Assembly (NCBI GenBank): GCA_009869945.1
Contig: WIXG01000009.1
Span: 248,001 to 312,000, forward strand
DNA length: 64,000 nt
Reading direction: 5' to 3'
Source: Mesaphorura yosii
Taxonomy: Eukaryota; Arthropoda; Collembola; Poduromorpha; Tullbergiidae
Every line of letters begins with the position of its first letter. The stretch's first letter is position 1. Positions 22,304 to 32,320 of this stretch are shown here, piece after piece. Position numbers and translations under genes: made by a program. Below the pieces are notes generated by a model, which was not told the origin of the DNA, searched no databases, and saw only the letters and a program-made list of their open reading frames with translations.

Positions 22304-25300
22304 TCCAATTCCAAGTCAAACAACATGGGTGGGATAATGACAAGGCAAAATCGCAAGGCAAATTCAGTGAACAACCCTACAATCAGCGAATAACTTTCCG
22401 AATCGTGTCTGCGTACGTGCTTTACTTGCATCACGAAGTCGTAACTCGTAAATTGGCAAATTCCTTGCTTTTAACCCATTTTAATGAGAATCTTGAGCTG
22501 TGTACTTAGAAATTGTCCCAAACTCTGAGAAAACCTAACATTTGATAATTAAATGGGCGACGACACGACGTACGCGAATTTTGCCATGTCGTAATGAAAG
22601 TTTACTAATTCTAGGCCTTTGAGTTTTTGCAAATTGCGAATCATACCGGCTTTTATTCCACGCCCGCACGCGGCACACTCTGATTTCGCATTTCGCACTC
22701 GCACAAGCATGTCGCAAAAGGCAATAAAAAGTTGACGAATGCAACACTTTTCATAATTACGCGTTTTCGTTTCACGCGAAAGTGAAAGTTAAGTCTCGAG
22801 CTAGTAAACGACGATTTGCAGTATTAAATTCGCGACTACGACACGACTGACTTGCGCGAATGAGTGCACAATTTAAGGTACTACAATGATTGGCCATTGT
22901 GATGGCACGAAGGGAAACGCTTAAACGGTAAGCATTAATCTGCCATGAATCAGTTTCGCTAATGACACGTTACGCACTCCCAATTCGCATTTCGCATTCG
23001 CACTCCTCAATTTCGCCTGCAATTTTTGCAGCCCGGTACGATGACGACGGCGCGGGTCATAATTTTGGATTGCGACAATTCCTCGAAATTCGGCCAAGAA
23101 ACTCGCAAAGTCGAGTCGAAGTCGAGAGAATTTGTGAAATAAGGCAGCACACCACGGCAATTAAGTGTTTGTTAATTTCCAACCCGCAACCCTTTCTTTA
23201 CTGCCAATTCAGTCCGCGTCTGTGCAATGTGCAATATGAATATGGCCCACGGGCGAAATTTATGATCAAGTCAAGCAAAGCAGGCGCAAACGTCTTACAT
23301 AAGCTGACCGACCAATTACATTACGAGACGATGACCGTACACAATTTGGTCAAGTGACTATTTATTATACTAACCTCACAACCTGAATTTTTGTGAGCAA
23401 AACAAATCTCTTAACTTTTACTTTCGTTTGGCTGCTGCTGTAGAAGGCACTACACGACGAAGGAATGACTGAAATGACTGAAAGAACTCGACGAAGAGTT
23501 CAAAAGTAGAAAACGTGTAGTGCACAGGCAATCAATCACCGTATGAGCTAACTTTTATGCAAATTAGACAAACACATTACGAACGCACGTTGCACAATCG
23601 AGTGAAATGTCCACTTTGCAGTGAAACGCACGTAAAAGTCATAAAATCCTTCACCAAAGCCAAGCCAAAGCTGTGCCCTACGCATGCAAAATATACAAGA
23701 AGGCCCGGTCCGAGTGTCCGCGAGTCTCACACGTGCGAAAATTCTACTTACCTGCTAAAACTCCGAGCAGAACGCCCGTGTGGGCCAGCCTCCCTTGCAG
23801 AAACATGTCGCAAAAAAAATTATACCGGATAGGCTATGCAAATTGCAGATAAAATTCACTGAGACGACGACGATGGCGGCAAGAATTTGTGATTAGGCTG
23901 GCGAATGTGTCGGTTGTGAATCACAAATGAAGACTGTGGAAGGAATCGCAAGGAAGGGCAAATATGTGGTTGAGGAATCAGGCAAAGAAGACAGGCAGAA
24001 GAAGTTGGGTGCGTGTCGCGTGTGACGTGTGTAACCAAACCGCTGCTGGCTGATGTGATTTCAAGAATAAATCCCAAGCCAACAATGCAGGAGGCAAGCA
24101 ATAATGCATGCATGCAAATACACCCTGCCTTGTGTATCTTGTCGGGAAATTGTAAAGAACCTCAAATTATTCCTGCTCGTGGGCTTTACGTTTGTTTGCA
24201 GTTTGCAATGGTCACATCTCACTTGGCACTCGCTTATCGCATTCCTCGCCACTGCACGCAACAATAGACAATTCATTTTCAGCATCTTCGTCTTCAGCGA
24301 GTCGATCTTCTATTTTTCGCATATTTGATTCGTGCCCAAGAAACTCTTATTCGTATTCGTACTTAACGTTAAATGCAATGCATAATGCATCTCATCGTTA
24401 TCTTCGTCTCGCTCATCGCATTATCATAATGATTCATTTCACTTTCATTGAATTTCGTTTAGTCGTTTGGTGCTCATCTTTTGTTCCACGTGCACGACTG
24501 CATTGCGCTGCACGCAACGAAAAGTCTTCCTTCAATTATGAGCCTATTCAAACCAGAATTGCATTCAGCCATAAAATAAATACCACGTCAAAGAAGATGA
24601 GGAGAAGAGCTTATGATTTGTGTTTCGTGCATGATTGCTTTGCTGCTCAGACTTCAGGCAGACACACCCTTCGAAGATGTAAACCCAATGCAATTATGCG
24701 AGCGGCCCGAGTTTTTAAGGCAGTAAGGCAAGGCTGCAAGAATTTTTTAAGCCGTGTGCTCGTCGTTTGCACTGAAGGGAAGAATTTGAGGAATTCAGGC
24801 ATGAAACATGAAAAAGAGTTGACGTTTGCACAAAAGGAAGGCAGGGCGGTCGGTTTTGGAATGATAATTGTGGATAATTTCACGCCAATTATACGACCAC
24901 TTCTTGCGCTTCCTGACTTATCAGTTGTCACGCTATTTATAAAAGAGCACCCATGCCTTCAATTGAAGCTGTGAATTACCGTCTTGAAATCTCTGCTTAT
25001 CTTTAAACATGAATATTTAGTCATTTCCACCTACAACCGTCCGTCCCACAAATGACGATCTATTGTCATTAGCCACTAAACTTCCGGCCAAGTGCTTGGC
25101 TCGTCGATTTGGGTTTAAATCTCAATATTTAGCAAGAATCACATCGAAAAGTGAAAAGTCTCAAGAAGATGATAAACTTAATTATATCATCTTGAATGAA
25201 TGGCATTCTTCGTTTAACGAAAACTTTCGAATTGCTATTCGAACGCAATGGCTCGACCGGCCGTGATAATTTGCAAAGTTTCATAAACTCGCAGCCTCGA

Positions 25301-25832
25301 CATTCTTCGACAGTGCAATAAACAACGCGAAAAAAAATTAAGAATCTCATTAATTTCAGAAATAGAGTAATGGGCGAGACGCGAGAAATGAAAGCTCACA
25401 TGTCATTAAACGATTAAGATGAGAGGAGCAATAAAATGCGAAGGACGAGTTCGCGTGTGGTTTCTCGTGTCATTAACATTGAGGTTGTAGTTGTAGTCCA
25501 TCGGCAGTTAGTTTAGGTTGTGCGTTGAGCAATTGAAACTTAAATTAAGAAATTCAAGTTAAAATTCTCAAATTAATTAAGCGAAGGTTCGTCATATGGC
25601 CACTCGATTTTAAAGCGATTTCGCTCGGCCGTGAAATGAACAGAAATCCGGTGGAATTTTACCGTCCTCCGCCAACCCCAGCAAATACGAATTGTACTAG
25701 CATTTACGCAGGCTGGATGGCTATCCAATTTGGTAAACCGCTGAAGTTTATTGGCAAGATTTTAAAGCAATCCAAAAATACAGTAAACAGTGAACACAAT
25801 CAAATGAATTTGAAATAAAGGTAAACATTCGG
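22304..25832. other. Gene-poor region
   Basis: About 3.5 kb without a supportable gene. It contains a 260-codon open frame (24192-24974) of unrecognised, low-information sequence and an isolated TATA box at 24938-24945. A minus-strand poly(A) signal (TTTATT at 25747-25752) belongs to the EGF-like gene. Confidence 0.45.
24938..24945 (+). promoter_or_regulatory. Orphan TATA box
   Basis: TATAAAAG in good context (CTATTTATAAAAGAGCAC), predicting a start near 24968 on the plus strand. No plus-strand gene was identified downstream before EDC3, so it marks either an unseen transcript or chance. Confidence 0.25.
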
Positions 25833-26466
25833 TCACTGACAAGTTTTCAAGCCAGTACTGCCTCCGACCTGGAAACAGGACAGACCCTGTGCGCACTGTA
25901 CGGTGTGGTCATCTGCACCCACATATCCTGGACGGAATGTCGGTCCAAAGCGAATACCGCAGGGTTCCCTAGCTGGCGCCACACAGCCACGGCCCGTCCC
26001 AAACTGGTACTGAAGTACTGGGCTGGTGCACGCACATCTCCCGTTTCGATATGTCAGCAGCAGTCACTCAGAGTAGATTGCGATCGACCCGTAGATCCCC
26101 GGTCGAACGTAGCTTGCGCCATAATCTCCGTGGCAGAAGCTGTAGTCCGAGACCAAGAAGCCTACCTGGCACTCACAGTATTCATGTGTCCTGTTGCGGG
26201 ATACACAGACGGCATTTGTGACGCAGGAATAGTATTCGGGGTGAGAAGAATTGAACACACAGACAGCACCCGCCTTCCGGACACAGCGAGTTCCGTCGAG
26301 GTATTCGGCCACAGAGAAGACTTCATCTTCGCAAAGGCATACATAAAATTCTCACAGTATTGTCCTATGGGACAAGGTTTGATTTGGCAGTTGGGCCCTT
26401 CTGTAGTGGTTGGGGGCTGCGGTGTTTCGGGTTCCGGTTGCTCTGTCCCTGTCCTCATAGGATGTC
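25833..26466 (-). pseudogene. EGF-like secreted protein, 5' end unknown, frame disrupted
   Basis: A coding exon begins after acceptor AATTCCAG at 26467 and reads a Pro/Thr-rich linker, then an EGF-like module (CQIKPCPIGQYC). The frame must shift by one nt at about 26350 (within a run of T) to continue as YVCLCEDEVFS..GTRC; one extra T would restore it. A second EGF module follows (CVFNSSHPEYYSC, HEYCECQVGFLVSDYSFC). In the same frame a TGA at 26064-26066 precedes more Cys-rich sequence (GRCACTS, GRGCVAPAREPC, CAQGLSCFQVGG) ending at 25833. The TGA may be removed by an intron from CAG/GTAGGC near 26166 to an acceptor CTTCAG near 26010, in phase. No signal-peptide exon found. It is either a live gene with a sequence error or a recent pseudogene. 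Confidence 0.5.
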
Positions 26467-26972
26467 CTGGAATTTATTTGGAACATGTCATTGATAAGTT
26501 CGAGCCCTTGAGTCTTCAGCTTGAGTAGCCTAATTCAATGGTTTACGATCGACTGGTGTATTAATCCAGACGGATGAAATGGTAAATGTCCGACCTGACT
26601 CATTATGCCTTGCGCATTGTTAAAGCATCCAATTTCGACCACAAGCCTGTGCTCGAATTGTCGAATTCATTTTCTGTAGATAAAGAAAAGTGCTTTGCAA
26701 AGGACAGGGGTTTTCCTATTTGGCATAATTCTCGAAAGACTCCAACTAACCCCTTCAGGTTAGCGGTTCACTCTGACTTGTTTCGAAAATTGTTTTCAGT
26801 TTGCAATTACGAAGAAAGCTGCTGCGCTGCGCCTCGAAATTCATAGAACATAGTGTTTATGATTACATGTGATGACAAATCTGCTAAATTAGACGCAGGC
26901 ATCTATATAGTTCACTAGAGACTAAATGCATCATTATTAAAAGAGACTCGTATTCATTTCAGTCCATCTGTG

Positions 26973-27086
26973 ATGAAATTGTCAAAGTGCATATACGTCA
27001 TCGTGTACGTCCTTCAACTCATCTTGGAGGCTGGAGGGTCGAGCGAACAGCACGTAAACACTAGCGTATGCAGTTGTAACTTGTAA
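26973..27086 (+). CDS. Possible small secreted peptide or signal-peptide exon
   Basis: A 37-codon frame opens MKLSKCIYVIVYVLQLILEA and then runs polar, ending CSCNL. The start looks like a real signal peptide. An initiator-like TCAGTC lies at about 26960 and a TTAAAAG about 25 nt before that. It may end as a mini-ORF or splice at 27054 (CAC before GTAAAC) to an exon I could not find. Confidence 0.25.
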   Translation: MKLSKCIYVIVYVLQLILEAGGSSEQHVNTSVCSCNL

Positions 27087-27603
27087 CTTTTGTAATGTTA
27101 ATCAGGTTATCGTGTAACAAGAACGCAACACAAAAGACTTCAAGTGAGTGAAATTACGTACCAGCTTCGAAAGCGGACAACAAGCGAGCGAGTTTAGCAT
27201 TTTCATAATTTGGGCACTAATTATAAAAATTGATTTCAAAGATTTATGGGATAGTCGCCAAGTTTCAGTTTTATTGTGCCAGCAATTCAGAACTGACAAG
27301 TGCTCTCTGTGTCAAAAGCAAATTAATCAAATTACTGTGTTTTAGTTCTTTGAACGTTTGAATGCTTAACTGTTTATTGCTAGTTCTGTGTAGGATTTAA
27401 GAAGGTAGAGTTGAACCTTGTTCTGACATAAGAATTACCACGGACCACGGAAGATATTTAATTGGTTTGTAATCAAGTGTGGAGACTAGATTTTGGATTA
27501 AGAAGCTCGAAAGGTGAGTGCGTATTGACCATTCAGTGCAAATGCAAAGCGTTGTGAAGACTTCAAGCAAAGTACGTTAAATAATTTTTCCAGGTGCAGC
27601 AAA

Positions 27604-30000
27604 ATGGCAGAAGAAGAAATTAACGATTTTATTGGGTCTATCCTGAATATTAAGACAAAACCCTCGCCAGAAGGAATAGGATCATGTATTATTGGGACAC
27701 TGGTTTCTGTTGACCAAGCTAAAGGCGCGATTTCTTTAGACGACGTAGTCAAAAATGGCGAAATGATGCCTAACGGGTTTGTTTTGAGGTAATGACTTCA
27801 GTGCGTGTCATGATTTTCAGAATTTCCATTCGACTACAAATACAACGTTGCTTCATTTATTACTTTAATGTTACAGCACTGCCGATATCGGGGACCTTCA
27901 GATTTGTGGAAGATCTACATTGACTACCCCAGCGAAAACAGAATCAAGCAGCCCGACAAGGCCTTCCAAAGAAGGTTCGAGCGGTAATAAACCTCTGAAA
28001 GAAAACGTTCCAGTCAAAAGGCACTCGGAAGTGCCGAAGACTCAGGTTCCAAAACCAGAGCAGCCGCATGTCAAGCAAAGAAGTACTTTACCGAATTCAA
28101 AGCATCAACAGGAGGCCACAAATCCTACTTTGACATTGAATTCGACTTCAGTGCTCTCCTCCAGCAATCTAAACGCGCATTCGTCCCCTGGCGGTGTGAG
28201 TGTCAATGGGCATGCTTTAATGGACATGTTCTCGCAGTGTATGAAGCTTCAGTCACCAATGAAAAATGAAGATAAGAATTCTGGGCAACTGGGATCGGGA
28301 CTCTCTGGACAAAGTGTAAATTCGAACGCCGAAGGTCCGAAACTTGTATATAAAGCATCTGCTGTCGAGCAGAATTATTTTACCAATGCGAGAAAGCCAG
28401 ATACTCGAGCATTCCAGCAAATTTTGCAACAACAAAATCAATCAGAAAAACCAAAGCCAGTGCCAGTGTTATCTGCGATTGCAAAGGCAGCATCCAGGAA
28501 GGACCAGCACGGGACCACGTTAGGACATTCGTCTGCAGGAACTAGTAATGGGAATGGGAGTGGACCCAGGAAAACTGCCCACCAACCACTAAATGGCGCC
28601 AAGAGCTCTTCACAGAATCGCAAACAAGATTTCAACCCATCCGCAGGTGCGTCGGCGAAACATAATCAAAGTAAGGAAACGTTGATTCATGGCTTAAGGA
28701 AAGTTTGTGGCAGTTTCATAATTTACTCACCTTTCCTTCTAGACGCAACCACCTTCGAGATGACCAATGATGAAATTCGATCAATCGAATTCGATTTTCA
28801 AAAGAATAACAACATGTTTGAAAAGCGTAAGTGCCTTGTGCAATTAAAAGCTAATCACATAAGACTCATTAGCTAATTTTACTTTTCATTCCAGTTCCAG
28901 TTCATTCCAAACGTCCCACGAAAGTACAACACAACCCCAAATTTACAAGTGAGGACACGACGCTTAAAGTGACTCGCACGATCGAATCAATTAAGTTAAG
29001 GGGAATACCATCCGAGAAGACGTTCATGACTACGACGGGGGTTATAATTCCAGCAGTGGATCAGGGTACAAGAAATTCCATTCTGACTTTGGCACACAAT
29101 TTGGGAATCACACAAAGCAGGTATTTCATGTCAAGGATCTCAGCTTTCTTTGTGTATTCGAAATTCATTTAACATATCATCTTGTCCTCGAATACTTTAG
29201 AACGGTTGAGAGTATGGGAAGATCGATTGCTCAGATTTGTATTCCATTGCTTGGAGATTCGTTCAGGTAAATTTGCGACTATGGTTATTGTCTACAACTT
29301 CTTGTACATAAACTTGTTAACTGACGGGCATATACTTACACAGATTTAGTCCAGAGCGTGAAGACGATCGACCTAAAGTCTTGCTTTGTGCCGGGCCACA
29401 CTGGCAAGGGGCTGCGACCATTTCGGCTGCTCGAGTCTTGGCAAGTCAAGGTGTTCAGACATTCGTGTACTCAATCAAGGGCGACACGACTCCAAGTTCG
29501 GTCGAGGTTGAACAAAAGCTCTACCGCCTGAGTTGTCAGCCCTTCACGCAGGATTTAAACAGTAAGTTTAATGAATACTAAGTTAGTTTTTACGAAGATT
29601 TCAATATACATTTGAATTGCATTTGATTTTAGGCTTACATGACGAGAATTTTGACTTGGTCATTCTGGGCGTCGGTGGACAATTGAAAGTGGACGCAAAG
29701 CTCAGAGAATTCCGGCCATTTTTGGAGTCCAAGCCCGTGGTTCTGGTGGACCCGCCCCTGCTAGCGTCATATCAGCAAGTCTTATTCGGTTCAGACAGCG
29801 ATCCAGGTTCCTCCCGTGTGTACCTCATCACAGCCAACTTACCACTTCCGTACGCTATCGACAACGGTCTCAAAGTATTCCTAGTCAACTTGGGGATACC
29901 GCGCCGAGTTTACGAAGAGAATAATGTGATATACAAGAGTCCATTTGGTGATAAGCTTGTTATACCAATATTTTCGGCTCCAAGCGCTCTACAACCATGA
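27604..30000 (+). CDS. EDC3: Enhancer of mRNA-decapping protein 3
   Basis: Scaffold that stimulates Dcp2 decapping in P-bodies. Exons: 27604-27788, 27877-28670, 28743-28826, 28895-29120, 29201-29266, 29344-29561, 29633-30000; phases agree and give 646 aa. Domains in order: N-terminal divergent Lsm (residues about 1-80, with GTLVSVDQAKGAISLDD), a long polar Ser/Asn/Gln-rich linker, an FDF segment (IRSIEFDFQKNNNMFEK, the DCP1/Me31B-binding type), then a C-terminal YjeF_N Rossmann fold (ILTLAHNLGITQSR, CAGPHWQGAATISAARVLAS, DLVILGVGGQL, VVLVDPPLL). Length is somewhat over the human 508 aa because of the linker. The poly(A) signal at 30203 nearly touches that of the opposing gene. Confidence 0.93.
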
Positions 30001-30202
30001 ACATCCATCCTCTACCTTCACCAACGACGATTCTCATCCGGAATTTACTCATTGTTTTACTAACTTAACTGGCATTTCGTAACGTTTTATCAATCAAAGT
30101 AATTGGACAATTTACAGATTTATTTGGTTTTCCTTTTCAATCAATTCGATCAATTGGCATTCGTTTTTTCGTATTTGGAATTTGAAATAATTCGGCAATT
30201 CA

Positions 30203-30224
30203 AATAAAATTTTTCAAAATTTAT
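30203..30224. terminator. Facing poly(A) signals of EDC3 and the C1orf131 homologue
   Basis: AATAAA at 30203-30208 (plus) and TTTATT at 30219-30224 (AATAAA on minus) are about 10 nt apart. Cleavage downstream of each would make the two 3' UTRs overlap. Confidence 0.6.
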
Positions 30225-30282
30225 TCGTTTCGCAATTTGCATCGAAATAATTTTCTGCATTGTTATCATCTAGTTTTTTATG

Positions 30283-31141
30283 CTACCTCGTTCTGGCACC
30301 TTTGAAAGAACGCTTCGTCTTCGACATGTTTTGGTTCGATCGGGATTTGCTCTTTCCAGCTGGGCGGGCCTGGGACTTTTTAATTGCATGCGACTTCAAA
30401 TCTGGTTTTATAGAATTTTTCTCCTGTTCTTGCTTCATTTGCTTCTCGGCCTTGCGAATTTCTTGCAGTTCTTTGTAATTGATGTATTTATTCTTCGGAG
30501 GCTCCGCGCCTAATGAGATTGCTAGCTTGGTTTCTGCGTCTTCCTTCTCGGATCCTTTCATCGAGTTTATACTGAACTTGATCACTTCGAAGCTGCAGGT
30601 GTAAAGAAAAACAGGGATTATACTCTCTCGCGTCTGGCATACCTCGTTGAAAAGTTGTTCTTGTTCTAAGTGTATGTGAGATATTTACCTGGCTTTCCTA
30701 ATATCAATTACATCGTCGGTCCCACTTTCAGAATTCTTTGAAGCTTTCTTGTCACGCTTCTTACTTCCATTTTTATTTTCTTTGCTGCCACTGCCGGCGC
30801 CGGGTTTCAGAGGATCCCGAAATACGACCGTCTCCACTTCAGGCCGATCTTGATTAAATACGGCAACGCCAATAGTTTTGTTAAGCAAGCTTCGTCTTTT
30901 CTTTTGCTTTTTCTTCTGAGATTTGGATAATCCCAACCCCGTGCCGGAAGTTGCAGTGACGCGTGGCTTGGGCTTGCAGCTGTTGTCAGTCCTTGATTCT
31001 ACGGAACGGATACGATATGGTACCTTTAAGTATTGGCAGCATTGGATAAGAAAATGTGAGCTAATTTATGTATTTAATTAACCATTTACCAACACGTCTC
31101 CCCAAATCGTTGAGGAATTCTTGTAGTTTGTACTTTCCCAT
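30283..31141 (-). CDS. C1orf131 homologue (DUF4602)
   Basis: Basic nuclear/nucleolar protein; the human relative is a component of the small-subunit processome. Exons in transcript order: 31141-31090, 30998-30689, 30592-30283; phases agree and give 223 aa. Family features: VVFRDPLKP in the middle, then FEVIKFSINS, LGAEPPKNKYINYKELQEIR and a Lys/Arg-rich tail. A Lys-rich KKKQKKRR stretch probably serves as nuclear localisation signal. For exon 2 a closer acceptor would hit a stop, so the one ending CCGTAG was chosen. It is convergent with EDC3. Confidence 0.8.
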
Positions 31142-32320
31142 TACGGCTTTCGAATTCGGTAAGGTCACAGAAAGTAATGCGATGCGCTATAAATTAATAA
31201 CTTTAATCAGCTGTGGTTGTATTTCTTAGAAATCTGAATTACACTGCGCACGAGGTGCAAACACGAGCACCGAACACGGTGGTCCAATTCCAAGTCCGAT
31301 TCAAATGTTGTCAAACTCGTACTCGCGAAACGTGCGTAGTCTAGTCGGTCGAGTCCAATAAAGACGTAAGCACTGAATTGGTTCTGTGTTGTTTAGTTGA
31401 AGTTGTAGCTGGCCGTGTCGTGGGTGCCTGCCTCCTGTATTTTACAACGGCCAAGATGTTTGGGAGCAGAAACAGAAACGCAACTCCCGCGAGCCTCTTT
31501 CACTTCTTTCACTGACTGTTGTATTTGTTCACAGAAGGTCCTTTCATTCACTGAAGACGAAGTCGTAGAAATGCCCCTCCTATTTTTAACTGAATAGAAT
31601 AAATACTCGCTGACTGCGTTGGTGGTTTTTGTCGAGATTGACGTAAACATCAAGTTTGACAACACACGCACTAACCACGTACTAAGTCTCATTTACGACG
31701 AAGCAAGTTCAGTTACTCGTGTTCAACGTTTCCAGTCTGTCTCATTGCTAGCAGTGACAAGTGACACAGTGACTCTGATTGAAATTAAATGGTGAAATTC
31801 TAGCTTATTTACCTAATTTAGCCAACTCTTCAGCAGCTGAGCCGTAGTTGCCACTTTCCAGCACTGAACTCTTTGCTGCTACAGTGAAAGCATCGCCTCT
31901 CCTCTCCGTGCTACTGCTCCAATCACTGTCAACTAAATTCGCTTTCGGGGCTTTTGCTTTATTAAACAACTAACTGCTGTTGATCTCTGCTGTAATCAAT
32001 TTTATGCACCCTTTCATTTCTGGTATTTGGCTTTCTGGTATCCACTTCACTTGCCACTTGATTGACTTGACTCCGAAAGGCTAGGCACTTCAAAGCGTTC
32101 GCTTCTTGCTTAGACAATAGCGTAAGTAAAGGAGTTCTTTGTAATTTGCACTTAACTTTTCAAATTATGCACGCACGCGTACACGCCGAGGTAAAGTGCA
32201 CAGTTGCCCTTGCACTATTTTCCACTTTGCAAATCTTTAGCACTTTATCTCGTCTCTCTCTAAAATGAGATAAGAGCACCGCACTGCACCATCTCAACGG
32301 TCTCCTTGTATTTGTTGTAG
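31142..32320. other. Divergent upstream region of C1orf131 homologue and pins
   Basis: Probably the shared promoter area plus pins 5' UTR exons. Candidate pins donors are at 31791 (ATG immediately before GTGAAA) and 32121 (before GTAAGT). A 99-codon minus-strand frame (31692-31393) begins with ATG but has no recognisable motif. Confidence 0.4.

Noticed and set aside
24192-24974. 260-codon open frame on the plus strand
   Set aside because: No recognisable domain, Cys and Arg patterns look random, an antisense frame is equally open, and a TATA box sits inside its 3' end.
26064-26066. Programmed TGA readthrough or selenocysteine in the EGF-like gene
   Set aside because: An ordinary intron can remove the stop in phase, and a nearby frameshift makes simple decay or sequence error more likely.
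31393-31692. 99-codon minus-strand frame with a basic N-terminus
   Set aside because: Could mimic a mitochondrial leader, but no family resemblance, and it overlaps the likely pins leader region.
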